Notes: generated by a model not told the origin, from the sequence alone. Positions 1 through 8,229 are shown, numbered from the stretch's first letter. The stretch is DNA of 27,891 nucleotides from Polyangiaceae bacterium (GCA_025936205.1 JAICTU010000045.1:1-27891), one strand, 5' to 3'. Numbers and translations: made by a program.

Positions 1-2
1 AG

Positions 3-857
3 GAGAGCCCGCTGCTGCTGGCCGTGGAAGCGCAGGAGCGCGGAGCGCTCGCCGAACCGGGCGCGGCGCCGCCGCAGCTCTGTGTGCGGCAGGCCTCGCC
101 GATCGAAACGGAGTGGCTGATCGAGCACCTGCCGGAAGGCCTGTCGGGGCGCGAGCTCCTGGAATGGGACGTGGAGGGGGAACGGGCGATCCTGATCAGC
201 CAGCTGTGCTGGGGTGAAGTGGTGTTGCAGCAGAGCGAGCGCCCGGCGTACCCCGGCATCGTCACGGGCGCGCTCGTGGAGCGCGCAGCGCTCGTTCAGC
301 TCTCCAGCCTGTTCGCCAACGCCGACAGCTTGCCCGAGCTGGTGGCTCGCAGCGAGCTGATCGCCCAGCATCTCCCCGAACTCGGCTTTCAACAGGTGAA
401 CGAGCTGGGCACGCGCGGGCTGCTGCACGCGGCCTGCAAGCGAGTGATCTCGCTCGCCGAGTTGCGGGAGCTCGACTGGGGCAGCGTGTTCGTCGAGCAG
501 CTGAGCCCGGAGCAGCGGCGCGAGCTGGAGCGGCACGCACCAGTGGAGGTGGTGCTGAAGGGGGGGCGGCGCCTGCGCGTGCAATATGCGCGCGGTCAGG
601 CGCCGAGCATCGAAGCCCGGTTGCAGGACTTCTTCGGCATGCCGGTGGGACCGGTGATCGTGGCCGGGCACGTGCCGCTCACCTTGCGGTTGCTCGCGCC
701 GAACGACCGCGCCGTGCAGGTCACGGCGGATCTGGCGGATTTTTGGGCACGCGACTACGGCGATCTGCGCCGCGAGCTGTCGCGGCGCTATCCACGCGAC
801 GCCTGGCCCGAGGAGCCGCGGACCGCCACGGCCCCCGCACCCCGGAACCCGCGCTAG
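3..857 (+). CDS. hrpB: ATP-dependent helicase HrpB, C-terminal part (5' end outside window)
   Basis: This is the 3' end of an hrpB-type DEAH-box RNA helicase gene; the frame is already open at the left edge, so the RecA-like helicase domains lie outside. About 284 residues are visible. The last ~90 carry the HrpB C-terminal signature: a segment starting LQDFFGMP, then VPLTLRLLAP, VQVTADLADFW and finally RRYPRDAWPEEP, closely matching the usual HrpB ending. A GTG at position 24 is internal to the gene and is not proposed as the start. The gene ends 10 bp before the convergent amidotransferase gene and I see no clear terminator between them. HrpB is widespread in bacteria, but its cellular role is poorly defined. 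Identification is firm because the C-terminal block is specific to HrpB within the DEAH helicases. Confidence 0.9.
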   Translation, partial: ESPLLLAVEAQERGALAEPGAAPPQLCVRQASPIETEWLIEHLPEGLSGRELLEWDVEGERAILISQLCWGEVVLQQSERPAYPGIVTGALVERAALVQLSSLFANADSLPELVARSELIAQHLPELGFQQVNELGTRGLLHAACKRVISLAELRELDWGSVFVEQLSPEQRRELERHAPVEVVLKGGRRLRVQYARGQAPSIEARLQDFFGMPVGPVIVAGHVPLTLRLLAPNDRAVQVTADLADFWARDYGDLRRELSRRYPRDAWPEEPRTATAPAPRNPR

Positions 858-867
858 CCAAGCCAAT

Positions 868-1593
868 TCAGCGGCGCCGCACGGCGTCCGCGAAGTGCGT
901 CAACCCTGCCAGCGCTGCCGCCCGCAAGCCGGGCAGATGGATCTCACCGTCGACACGGATGCGCTCGGCCAGCCCCGGAGGCAAGCTGTCGACCATGGAC
1001 GGCGTGCCGAGCCAGGTCTTCAGCAACGCCGCGTCGGCCTCCGGATGAAACTGAGTGCCGAGCGCGGAGCCGATGCGAAAGGATTGCACGGGCGTGAGCG
1101 CCGTCGACGCCAGCAGCTCGGCGCCGCGCGGCAGCTCCACCGCGTCGGAGTGCCAGTGCAGGAACGCAGGCGAGCGCGCCGAGCCCGGGGATTGCGCCGC
1201 GAACGCGCCCAGCACCGGATCGCGCGCGCCGGCCTCCGTCAACGTGACCGGAGCGAAGCCGATTTCCTTGCCGTGCTGCAGGTGCAGGGTGGCGCCCAGC
1301 GCGAGGCCGAGCAGCTGCATGCCCAGACACACGCCCAGCACCGGCACGTCGGCGCTGACGGCCTCCGCGAGCAAACGGCGTTCCGCGCGCAGGCCGGGGT
1401 AGCGCTGGTCATCGTTTGCGTCTTGCGGACCGCCCATGACCACCAGCCCGAGCAGCTGGGACACGGGCGGTAGCTCCGGCGAGCGCTCCTCGAGCACCGA
1501 GCGCCGGAGCAGGGGCAGGTCGCCCAGCGCCGTCTCGATCAGGGCCGGGGTCTCCCACGGGGCGTGTTGCAAGACCAGGACGGAGCGCGACAT
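868..1593 (-). CDS. Class-I glutamine amidotransferase (GMP synthase-like)
   Basis: A stand-alone cytoplasmic class-I glutamine amidotransferase domain of 241 residues. The nucleophile elbow GVCLGMQLL places the catalytic Cys at residue 89, and QFHPEA near the end supplies His183 and Glu185, completing the Cys-His-Glu triad. GGPQDAN around residue 55 is the oxyanion-loop region. No synthetase domain is attached, so this is not a GuaA; it resembles the free-standing GMP-synthase-like amidotransferases, some of which hydrolyse gamma-glutamyl compounds. It lies 9 bp downstream of the methyltransferase gene on the same strand and is probably co-transcribed with it. A glutathione S-transferase further upstream makes a gamma-glutamyl or detoxification link possible, but that is inference. 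The substrate cannot be read from the sequence. Confidence 0.85.
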   Translation of the reverse strand: MSRSVLVLQHAPWETPALIETALGDLPLLRRSVLEERSPELPPVSQLLGLVVMGGPQDANDDQRYPGLRAERRLLAEAVSADVPVLGVCLGMQLLGLALGATLHLQHGKEIGFAPVTLTEAGARDPVLGAFAAQSPGSARSPAFLHWHSDAVELPRGAELLASTALTPVQSFRIGSALGTQFHPEADAALLKTWLGTPSMVDSLPPGLAERIRVDGEIHLPGLRAAALAGLTHFADAVRRR

Positions 1594-1602
1594 GGCGCAG
1601 CG

Positions 1603-2349
1603 TTAGCACGGCGGGCGACGCGCCGCGAGCTTCAGCCAACCTGCGCCGGGCGCTGGCGTGACGACCAAACCCAGCGCCTCCAGCTCGGCGCTCAGCTCGG
1701 CCGGCGAGAGCCTCAGCTTGTGGTAGGCGCTGGCGCGCATCCTCCAGGCGCCTCCCTGGAGCTCGTGGACGACGTCCGTCACCTCGACGCGCTCCGCCTG
1801 GTATTGCAGGCAGCAGGTGAGGATGCGCTCCGCATCTCCGCGCACCAGAAAGACGCGCTCGGCGCCGCTGCGCGCCTGCGTGTAGTCGCGCCAGGAGAGG
1901 AGCAGCAGCCCGCCGGGGGCGAGCAGCTCGCGCGCGCCGCGCAGAGCGGCCTGCACGGCGGCGCGAGAAGCGAGGTGACAGAGTGTGTCACCGAGACAGA
2001 GAATCACGTCGAACCGGCCGCGCGCGAGCGCGGGCGCGGACGTCAGGTCGCCGACCAGCGTCGTCACGTCGCTGCGCGCCTGCTTCAGCTGAGCCAGCAG
2101 CTCCGATGAGCTGTCGATGGCGGTGACCGCGTACCCGAGCTCCGCCAGGGGTACGGCGTGCACGCCGGGCCCGGCGCCGAGGTCGAGGGCGCGCAGCGGC
2201 TCGCCCAGGGCCGGCGCAACGCCGAGTTGCGCCAGCTCCCGCGCAGCTGCGGCGCGCGCGGCCGCCAGGTCACCGATCATCCAGGAATAGAGCGGGGCGA
2301 GCAGCCGATCGTAGTGCGTGGTGGTTTCACGATGGTCGAAGTCGGTCAT
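1603..2349 (-). CDS. Class I SAM-dependent methyltransferase
   Basis: A 248-residue class I (Rossmann-fold) methyltransferase. Motif I is LDLGAGPG (residues 55-62), the acidic end of strand 2 is AIDSS (Asp79), and motif IV is DVILCLGDTL (114-123). A post-motif helix and LLAPGGLLLLSW (about 142-153) follow. The reading frame extends 12 codons upstream to another ATG at 2385, but the N-terminus starting MTDFDHRETT at 2349 looks like the normal start of this family. Neither start has a strong Shine-Dalgarno sequence. It is followed after 9 bp by the amidotransferase gene, and a glutathione S-transferase gene lies 95 bp upstream on the same strand, so all three may form one transcript. The methyl acceptor is unknown; the fold is small-molecule-type. 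Confidence 0.85.
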   Translation of the reverse strand: MTDFDHRETTTHYDRLLAPLYSWMIGDLAAARAAAARELAQLGVAPALGEPLRALDLGAGPGVHAVPLAELGYAVTAIDSSSELLAQLKQARSDVTTLVGDLTSAPALARGRFDVILCLGDTLCHLASRAAVQAALRGARELLAPGGLLLLSWRDYTQARSGAERVFLVRGDAERILTCCLQYQAERVEVTDVVHELQGGAWRMRASAYHKLRLSPAELSAELEALGLVVTPAPGAGWLKLAARRPPC

Positions 2350-2444
2350 GCCGTTGCTTTGCAGTCCGCCCGGCGCAGGCGCCATGACCCAACGTCGCTG
2401 GCGCTCGACCGAGCGTCCACAAATACTCGCCCTGAGCCCGAAGG

Positions 2445-3059
2445 TTACGCCTCCAGCCCCTGGAACGGGTCGCGCCAGGCCTCGAGCTCGTTCAGCTGGT
2501 TTGCCAGCCGCTGGACCTCGGGATAGTCGGCGAGCGGGAGCTGCGCGCGCTCTGCGAAGGGGAAGACGAAGGCGACGCGCAGGTCCGCGTAGCTGAGACG
2601 GTCATCGATCAACCAGCGGCGGCCCTTCAGCACGCCGTCGAGCACTGCCGCAAATTCGCGAAACTCTTTCACGCGGGCGTCGATCACCGACTGCGGTTGA
2701 CGGTCGCTGGTGAAGGTGGGCTTGACGATGTACTCGAAGTAGAGCGCGCTCGCCGGCGGGTTGAAGTGCTGGTGAGCCCAGCTCAGCCAGCGCAAGAGCT
2801 CCGGCAAGCGCTCGGGAGCGGGCCACAGATCGGAGCCGGTGATCTGGCACAGGCGGCAGGCGATGGCATCCGTCTCCCAGAGGGGGGTGCCGTTCTCGAC
2901 CAGGATCGGCACACGCGTGTTGGGATTCAGCTTCCGGAAGAACTCGATCTGGTCCGGGGCGAACGGGGCCGCGCGCACGAACTCCACGGGCGCCTTCACC
3001 TGGCGGGCGACGGCCACCGCGAGGCGCGGATTCGAGTTGTGAGAGTAGTAGAGCTTCAC
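2445..3059 (-). CDS. Glutathione S-transferase family protein
   Basis: A 204-residue cytosolic GST: an N-terminal thioredoxin fold (about 1-75) and a C-terminal helical domain (about 90-200). The N-terminus MKLYYSHNSNPR gives strand 1 and the active-site loop (Ser6/Ser9 candidates). RVPIL holds the cis-proline (Pro51), and WETDAI has the Glu-Thr of the glutathione gamma-glutamyl site. LSYADLRV matches the conserved N-capping box of the GST core helix. I chose the GTG start at 3059 because GGAGG lies 5 nt upstream (3065-3069). An in-frame ATG at 3095 would add 12 unrelated residues and sit directly against the operator. The gene is divergent from a marR-type regulator and shares an AT-rich operator/promoter with it, suggesting inducible detoxification of an electrophile or aromatic compound. 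The substrate is not deducible. Confidence 0.88.
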   Translation of the reverse strand: MKLYYSHNSNPRLAVAVARQVKAPVEFVRAAPFAPDQIEFFRKLNPNTRVPILVENGTPLWETDAIACRLCQITGSDLWPAPERLPELLRWLSWAHQHFNPPASALYFEYIVKPTFTSDRQPQSVIDARVKEFREFAAVLDGVLKGRRWLIDDRLSYADLRVAFVFPFAERAQLPLADYPEVQRLANQLNELEAWRDPFQGLEA

Positions 3060-3099
3060 CGGGGCCTCCGTGCTCGAGAGCGGTTCTGGTTGCATTGTG

Positions 3100-3121
3100 A
3101 TTAGATTGATATCAATATAAT
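3100..3121. promoter_or_regulatory. Candidate MarR operator between GST and marR genes
   Basis: An exact 12-bp palindrome ATTGATATCAAT (3105-3116) extends to 22 bp with only one mismatched pair (3104/3117). It is almost pure A/T in GC-rich surroundings. Size, symmetry and location between a divergent MarR gene and its likely target fit a MarR-dimer site. It overlaps the proposed -10 regions on both strands, so binding would repress both genes. Confidence 0.7.
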
Positions 3122-3135
3122 TGTGCCCCTGTCAA
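3106..3135 (-). promoter_or_regulatory. Candidate sigma-70 promoter of the GST gene
   Basis: On the minus strand an exact TTGACA (3135-3130) is followed after 18 bp by TATCAA (3111-3106), inside the palindrome. Transcription would start near 3099, giving a leader of about 40 nt that contains the GGAGG and the GTG start at 3059. This supports the downstream start over the ATG at 3095. Confidence 0.6.
3116..3121 (+). promoter_or_regulatory. Candidate -10 element of the marR gene
   Basis: An exact TATAAT overlaps the right edge of the palindrome, 51 bp before the marR ATG. The best upstream -35-like hexamers (TTGCAT at 3090, TTGTGA at 3095) have poor spacing (20 and 15 bp), so only the -10 is proposed. 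Confidence 0.45.
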
Positions 3136-3171
3136 CGAGCCACCGCCCTGGTGTACGCCGGGGAAATACCC

Positions 3172-3651
3172 ATGCCGCGCAAGACACCCCAAGAGAACCC
3201 GGTCTCCCGTGAGACGACGCTGTCGATCCGGGAGCGCTGCCTGTGTCTCCACGTCCAGCGTGCGGCGCGCGTACTGGCGCGCGTGTTCGACGACGCATTT
3301 CGGGACCTGGGGCTCACGCACGGGCAGTTCTCCTTGCTCAATGCGCTGAACCGCCCCAGCCCGCCCGGTATGGGAGACGTGGCGCGCCTGCTGGCGATGG
3401 ATCCGACCACGCTCACCGCCAACGTGAAGCCGCTCGAGCGCGCCGGGCTGATCGAGGTGCGCAAGGATGAAGCCGATCGGCGCGCCCGGCGCCTGGCGCT
3501 GACCCCGGCGGGGCACGAGGCCCTGGCTCGCGCGGTGCCGATCTGGAAGCGCGCTCATGCTCGGCTCGATCGCCTGACGCCGGATCCCGAGCGGCTGTGC
3601 GTGGAGCTGCGCGCACTCTCGGCGCCCCCGGCAGCGAGCCCGTCTCCCTGA
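3172..3651 (+). CDS. MarR-family transcriptional regulator
   Basis: A 159-residue winged-helix MarR-type regulator. LTHGQFSLLNAL (about 48-59) is helix 3. MGDVARLLAMDPTTLTANVK (67-86) is the helix-turn-helix with recognition helix, and the wing follows at RKDEADRRARRLALT (97-111), holding the Asp-Arg-Arg motif typical of the family. The N- and C-terminal helices would form the dimer interface. I chose the ATG at 3172 over one 51 bp upstream because a purine-rich GGGGAAA lies just before it and the longer version would start inside the promoter. It is divergent from the GST gene across a MarR-like palindrome, so autorepression together with control of the GST is likely. Cys23 and Cys25 near the N-terminus could be redox-sensing, but this is only a guess. 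Confidence 0.88.
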   Translation: MPRKTPQENPVSRETTLSIRERCLCLHVQRAARVLARVFDDAFRDLGLTHGQFSLLNALNRPSPPGMGDVARLLAMDPTTLTANVKPLERAGLIEVRKDEADRRARRLALTPAGHEALARAVPIWKRAHARLDRLTPDPERLCVELRALSAPPAASPSP

Positions 3652-3723
3652 AAGTGTTCACTCTCACGTCACTCGCTCGGCAAATCGCGGTATAAGGGCG
3701 GCCTCGATCCTGGAGGTGTTGTC

Positions 3724-4245
3724 ATGAAAGCTCTTCAGCGCCTGGCGCTGCTCGTCCCGCTCGCTGCCTGCTCAAACCCGCCGCCGCCGGTCGCTCCGGC
3801 CCCGCCACCCCCACCGGCACCGGCAGCCGCTCCGCCGCCGCCAGCGGCAAAGGCCGCCGATCCCGGTCCCACGGAAATCTACGTGGCCGACTCGATCCGC
3901 AAGGCCTGTGGCATCAACGATGCAGAGGCGCACTTTGCGTACGACTCCGCCAAGCTGCGCGGGGAAGACTCGCCCGTGATTCAGAAGCTGGCGCAGTGCT
4001 TCACCAGCGGTCCGCTCAAGGGGCGCTCGATGAGCCTGGTCGGCCATGCCGACCCGCGCGGGGAAGCGGAGTACAACATGGCGCTCGGCGGTCACCGCGC
4101 GGACAGCGTGAAATCGGCGATGATCTCGGCCCGGCTGGATGAGAGCAAGATCATCACGACCTCGCGCGGGGAGCTGGATGCGTCGGGCACGGACGAGCCC
4201 GGCTGGCAGAAAGACCGCCGCGTCGACGTGCAGCTCGTGAACTGA
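3724..4245 (+). CDS. OmpA/Pal-family peptidoglycan-binding lipoprotein
   Basis: A 173-residue envelope lipoprotein. The signal peptide ends in the lipobox PLAAC (lipidated Cys16), followed by a Pro/Ala-rich linker (about 19-48) and an OmpA C-terminal-like domain (about 65-173). The peptidoglycan-binding motif is LVGHADPRGEAEYN, with Asp110 and Arg125 at the positions that contact diaminopimelate in this family. DRRVDVQL forms the usual end. Cys62 and Cys92 could pair. The start is supported by GGAGG 8 nt upstream. It probably tethers the outer membrane to peptidoglycan, as Pal does, but no tol genes are nearby, so it is not called pal. A TATAAG at 3691 could be a -10, but no good -35 is visible. 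Confidence 0.85.
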   Translation: MKALQRLALLVPLAACSNPPPPVAPAPPPPPAPAAAPPPPAAKAADPGPTEIYVADSIRKACGINDAEAHFAYDSAKLRGEDSPVIQKLAQCFTSGPLKGRSMSLVGHADPRGEAEYNMALGGHRADSVKSAMISARLDESKIITTSRGELDASGTDEPGWQKDRRVDVQLVN

Positions 4246-4284
4246 GCTCGTTCTTGGGGCGCGCAGCGTCCCGAGGGGCCGTCA

Positions 4285-4311
4285 GGGGCCGGGCGGTTGA
4301 GGTCCGGCCCC
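4285..4311. terminator. GC-rich hairpin between convergent genes
   Basis: GGGGCCGG (4285-4292) pairs exactly with CCGGCCCC (4304-4311) across an 11-nt loop, between the 3' ends of the OmpA lipoprotein and the Cys-repeat protein. There is no T-tract, so it may act as a bidirectional 3'-end hairpin rather than a classical terminator. Confidence 0.4.
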
Positions 4312-4350
4312 CCTGATTCGAGACGTCCCGCTGATTGTCGAGGCAGAGTC

Positions 4351-7300
4351 TCAGCGGATCTGCCGGCACACGTTCGGAGCGCCGAGGCCGCAGCTCCAGC
4401 CCGCGCGGCAGTCGCCGCAGTCGAGCAGGCCGCCGCAGCCGTCGCCGAGCTTGCCGCACTCCGCGCCCGCGCTCTCGCAGGTGAGGGGCGTGCACGCCGG
4501 GGGAGCCGCGCACTTGAAGGGCTGCGACACGCCGCACAGCTGCCCCGGCGGGCAGACGCCGCAGTCCACGGTGCCGCCGCAGCCGTCGCCGACCAGACCG
4601 CATTCGGCGCCGGCGCGCGCGCAGTCGAGCGGTTTGCAGGCGGGACCGCTGGCGCACTGGTTGGGCTGCTGGGCGCCGCACGTCTGACCCTGCGGGCACG
4701 GACCGCAATCAACGCTGTTGCCGCAGCCGTCGCCGATCAGCCCGCACTGGGCGCCGGCATCGCTGCAGCTGCGGGGCAGGCAGCCTGCGCACTGGTTGGG
4801 CTTGCCGCCGACCGTGGTGCAGGTCTGCCCGGCGCGGCACGGGCCGCAGTCGCGGGAGCCGCCGCAGCCGTCGCCGATCAGGCCGCAGCTCGCACCCTGA
4901 GCCTCGCAGTCGAGCGGCTGGCACTCGGGCACCGCGCACTGGTTGGGGCTGTGAGCGCCGCAGAGCTGACCGCTGGCGCAGCTGCCGCAGTCGAGCGTCC
5001 CGTCGCAACCGTCGCTGATCAGGCCGCAGTCCTTGTCGGGCGGGCAGGCGCGCAGCGGCTGACAGCCCTCGGGGCACTCGGAGCACAGGTACACGCCGCT
5101 GCAGCCGTCGGAGGCGGTGCCGCAGGCGACGTTGGCGCAGGCGCGGCTCTTCTCCAGCGGGACGCACAGCGGGCAGGGGCAGTCCAGGATCTGGCCGCAG
5201 CCGTCGGAGATCGAGGAGCAGATCACGCCCTCCGCCTGGCAAGTGGTGGGCACGCAGCTGGGCGTGACGCACTGGTTCTGCACGCAGGCGTTGCCACCGG
5301 GGCAGCCGCACTCCAGCGTGCCGCCGCAGCCGTCGGGCAGCACGCCGCAGCTGCCGTCCGCGGGGCAAGCACGCGGCGTACAGGCGGGCGACGTCGGCGG
5401 GCTGCCGACGCAGGCGCCCAGGTCGAACAGCATGTACAGCAGCACCTTTTCCTGATCGGTGAGCGAGCCCGAGCAGTGGTCGGGAAAGACCGAGCTGGCG
5501 AAGGGGGAGGCGCCGCCGCCGGTGGCCGCGACGTGGAAGCCGCTGTAGGCGACGCGGCCGCAGCTGGCTGCCGTGGGGGCACCGTAGGGCGTGTCGAACG
5601 AGAACTGCTGCACGCGGCCGTTGCCGCCGCTGCGGAACACGAACTCCTCCGACGATGGACCGAGCGCGATCAGCATGCTGCGCGGATCGGTGATCGAAAA
5701 CTGGTTATTCTGTCCGATCACGCCCTCGTTGCGCATCCAGTCGGCGAAGTTTTCGATGCGCGAGCTCGCGCGCGGGCGCCCGAGCGAAACGACGCCGGTG
5801 CCGCTCGTGTTCAGATTGGCGGCGTCGAGGTAGTTGGTGTCCCAGCTGCCCGCCGCGGCCAGGCCCGTGGCGAGCGGGTTCTGGGGGGAGAAGGCGGTGG
5901 TGCCGTTCAGGTGCAGCCAGCTGAAGCTCAGATGGCTCGCGAACAGGCGCCCGCCGCGGTTCACGTAGTCGCGCACGTTGGCGCCGGAGGCGATGCGCTG
6001 CGCGAAGTTGCGCGGACCATCCCAGTCGTCGCCTTCGCAGTCGGCGACCACCATGTCGTAGCTCGCGAGTCGTGCGGCCGAGGTATAGAGGTCGGAGTCG
6101 AAGGGCGTGTTGCCGTCGATGCGCGCGCCCGCGGCAGTCGCCGCAGAGGGGCCGCCGCGATACAGGTGCACGCGCGCGGCCGAACCGAAGTTGCCGAACT
6201 CGGAGTGAGCCAGGCCGAGCTTCTCGAACACGCACTCCATCGCGTCGATGCGCCCGGTAGAGACGGCGACGCGCGGCAGGTTCACGCCCAGACCATCGCT
6301 GCGCGAACGGGGCAGGCGGGTGGGGTTGGCGGGCAGCGCCGCCGAGAGCACCGTCTGCTGGCAGGCCGCGCTGGGTGCCAATTGCTGGCTGACGGCGCGG
6401 CGGAATTTACCGGCCTTGACCACGAGCAAGAAGCTGCGCCCCACGGGGATGTTGCCGGAGAGCGTGTAGTTGCCCTCGCTGTCGGTGACGGCGCTGGCCA
6501 GGATCGGGCCGAGATCCTGCTCGCTGCAGCGATCGCAGCTGGTCCCGCCGTCGGGCAGGCCCGTGCCGATCGCCGGCAGATCGCCGACGTTGGGGCTGCG
6601 CGGGATGTAGACGAAGGCGTTGGGTACGCCGAGCTGGTTATTGGTATCGCCGTCCGTCCTGCCCGGGGTCACGACCTGGCCGGTGATGCGGGTCGGAGCG
6701 CTGGCGGAGCAGCTGGGGATGGCGTCGCACAACGCGCAGCCCGTCACTCCGCCCACGCAGCGCGTGGGCGCGCCGGCGGCGCCCTGGCAGGTCTCGAAGG
6801 CGGCGCAAGTGCGGCCTTCGGCGGCGCAGTCGAAGACCTGCCCGCAGTTGTTCACGGCCTTGCCGCACTGCCAACCGAGCTCGGCGCAGCTGGAGCCATT
6901 GGGCGTGCATGCCGGCTGCGGCGGAGCGTCGCACTGGAAGGCCGCACGCACGCCGCAGGCCTCGCCCAGCGGACAGCCGCTGCCGTGGACGATGGCGCAA
7001 TCGAAGCGGTGCTCGGCGGTGGTGCCGCAGCCGTCGAACACGACGCCGCATTCCTTGCCCGCGCAAGCCGCCTCCGCCGTACGCGGCTGGCAGCTGGAGT
7101 TACCCGGTGCGCCGCACTGGAAGGGCGCCGTCGTGCCGCAGGCTTGCCCGTCGGGACAGGACCCACACGAGTGGGTGCCGCCGCAGCCGTCGCCGACCAG
7201 TCCGCAGGCCTTGCCGGCGCAGGCCATCGGCTGCGGTGTGGGTACGCAGCGCTGCGGGACCTCGCAAGCTCCGGCGCGGCAAACCTCGCCGTCGGCGCAG

Positions 7301-8229
7301 CTGCCGCAGGTATAGACGCCGCCGCAGCCGTCGCTGGCGGCGCCGCAGCTCTTGCCGGCGCAGGCCGCGTCGCGCTCGAGCGGCGTGCACACCGCGCCGC
7401 CGGCGCCGCACTGGTTGCGGGTGCCCCCGCCGCCGCAGGTCTCACCGTCGGGGCAGGGAAAGAGAGCCTGGCAGTCGATCAGGCCGCCGGCGACATCCTT
7501 GCCGCAGCCGTTCGAAACCGGCCCACACTTGCCGGCACAGGCCAGGGCGGGGTCGGCAGGCTCGCACGTGGGAATGGCGCCGCACTTCTGCGGCCCTCCC
7601 ACGCCGCACAGCTCCCCGCTCGGGCAGCTGCCGCAGTCGAACAGACCACCGCAGCCGTTGCCGATCAAGCCGCACTCGGCGCCGGCCTCCGCACAGCCGG
7701 GCAGGCGCGAGGGGCAGCTATCGGGGGTGCTGGTCTGCGGCATCGCGCACTGGAAGGGAGCGTCGATCCCGCACAGCTGCCCGTCGGGGCACGAGCCGCA
7801 GTCGACGGTGCCGCCGCAGCCGTCGCCCTCGACCCCGCATTGCTTGCCGGCGCAGACCGCTGCGGCCGTCTGCGGCGTACAGAGCTCGCTGAGCGAGGTG
7901 CAAACGTTGGCGCTCACGATGCCGCAGGCAGCGCCCTCGGCGCAGGAGCCACAATCGACCGTGCCGCCGCAGTCGTCGGCGACCACGCCGCAGCTCTTGC
8001 CCAGCGCCTCGCAGCTGGCCGGCGTGCAACTCAGCGAGCCTCCGCCTTCGCCTCCGCCCACGAAGTCCATGTCGCGAGCGTCGTTGTTGGCGCTGGGCTG
8101 ATTGGCGCTGCCGGCCTCGCCCTGCGAGGGCTGGGTGACGGAAGTGGGTGCGGGCGGCGAGTTGCCGCACGCGATCAAGCTGATCAGGGCGAGAACGCCC
8201 GACGCTGCACGGGGGAGGCGACCGAACAT
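4351..8229 (-). CDS. Giant Cys-repeat lipoprotein with central CarbReg/amidotransferase-like core
   Basis: A secreted lipoprotein of about 1,292 residues. From the ATG at 8229 a signal peptide ends in the lipobox SLIAC (Cys21); a GTG at 8289 would add 20 residues that spoil the signal peptide. A Ser/Asn/Gly-rich linker leads to eight Cys-rich repeats (about 68-497), a unique core (498-949) and eight more repeats (950-1292). The repeat is roughly CxP..C...G..CG...DGCGG..DCG.C..G..CG....QC. The core starts with a carboxypeptidase-regulatory-like beta-sandwich (about 515-606, ITGQVVTPG to YTLSGNIPVG). A Rossmann-like region follows (about 652-940), with YDMVVADCEGDD and VRDYVNRGGRLFASH resembling ThuA/class-I amidotransferase-like folds but with no catalytic Cys-His-Glu recognised. 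It is likely surface-exposed and disulfide-rich. Function is unknown; adhesion or polysaccharide binding is speculative. Confidence 0.85.
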   Translation of the reverse strand: MFGRLPRAASGVLALISLIACGNSPPAPTSVTQPSQGEAGSANQPSANNDARDMDFVGGGEGGGSLSCTPASCEALGKSCGVVADDCGGTVDCGSCAEGAACGIVSANVCTSLSELCTPQTAAAVCAGKQCGVEGDGCGGTVDCGSCPDGQLCGIDAPFQCAMPQTSTPDSCPSRLPGCAEAGAECGLIGNGCGGLFDCGSCPSGELCGVGGPQKCGAIPTCEPADPALACAGKCGPVSNGCGKDVAGGLIDCQALFPCPDGETCGGGGTRNQCGAGGAVCTPLERDAACAGKSCGAASDGCGGVYTCGSCADGEVCRAGACEVPQRCVPTPQPMACAGKACGLVGDGCGGTHSCGSCPDGQACGTTAPFQCGAPGNSSCQPRTAEAACAGKECGVVFDGCGTTAEHRFDCAIVHGSGCPLGEACGVRAAFQCDAPPQPACTPNGSSCAELGWQCGKAVNNCGQVFDCAAEGRTCAAFETCQGAAGAPTRCVGGVTGCALCDAIPSCSASAPTRITGQVVTPGRTDGDTNNQLGVPNAFVYIPRSPNVGDLPAIGTGLPDGGTSCDRCSEQDLGPILASAVTDSEGNYTLSGNIPVGRSFLLVVKAGKFRRAVSQQLAPSAACQQTVLSAALPANPTRLPRSRSDGLGVNLPRVAVSTGRIDAMECVFEKLGLAHSEFGNFGSAARVHLYRGGPSAATAAGARIDGNTPFDSDLYTSAARLASYDMVVADCEGDDWDGPRNFAQRIASGANVRDYVNRGGRLFASHLSFSWLHLNGTTAFSPQNPLATGLAAAGSWDTNYLDAANLNTSGTGVVSLGRPRASSRIENFADWMRNEGVIGQNNQFSITDPRSMLIALGPSSEEFVFRSGGNGRVQQFSFDTPYGAPTAASCGRVAYSGFHVAATGGGASPFASSVFPDHCSGSLTDQEKVLLYMLFDLGACVGSPPTSPACTPRACPADGSCGVLPDGCGGTLECGCPGGNACVQNQCVTPSCVPTTCQAEGVICSSISDGCGQILDCPCPLCVPLEKSRACANVACGTASDGCSGVYLCSECPEGCQPLRACPPDKDCGLISDGCDGTLDCGSCASGQLCGAHSPNQCAVPECQPLDCEAQGASCGLIGDGCGGSRDCGPCRAGQTCTTVGGKPNQCAGCLPRSCSDAGAQCGLIGDGCGNSVDCGPCPQGQTCGAQQPNQCASGPACKPLDCARAGAECGLVGDGCGGTVDCGVCPPGQLCGVSQPFKCAAPPACTPLTCESAGAECGKLGDGCGGLLDCGDCRAGWSCGLGAPNVCRQIR
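4354..5382 (-). repeat. C-terminal array of eight Cys-rich repeats
   Basis: Eight in-frame repeats of 30-48 residues, each beginning C-x-P. The first three are short and degenerate; the last five are near-uniform at 47-48 residues. The invariant core is GLIGDGCGG or close variants followed by DCG and C..GQ.C. This array is more regular than the N-terminal one, suggesting later amplification. Confidence 0.85.
6739..8028 (-). repeat. N-terminal array of eight Cys-rich repeats
   Basis: Eight in-frame repeats of 47-61 residues sharing the C-terminal array's pattern, with DGCGGTVDCGSCPDGQLCG as the best copy. Length varies through insertions between Cys residues (repeats 4 and 7). Most copies keep about eight Cys, implying conserved disulfides. 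Confidence 0.85.

Noticed and set aside
3060..3095. ATG at 3095 as start of the glutathione S-transferase
   Set aside because: It adds 12 residues before strand 1 of the GST fold, has no ribosome-binding sequence and would leave almost no room for a leader. GTG 3059 has GGAGG at ideal spacing.
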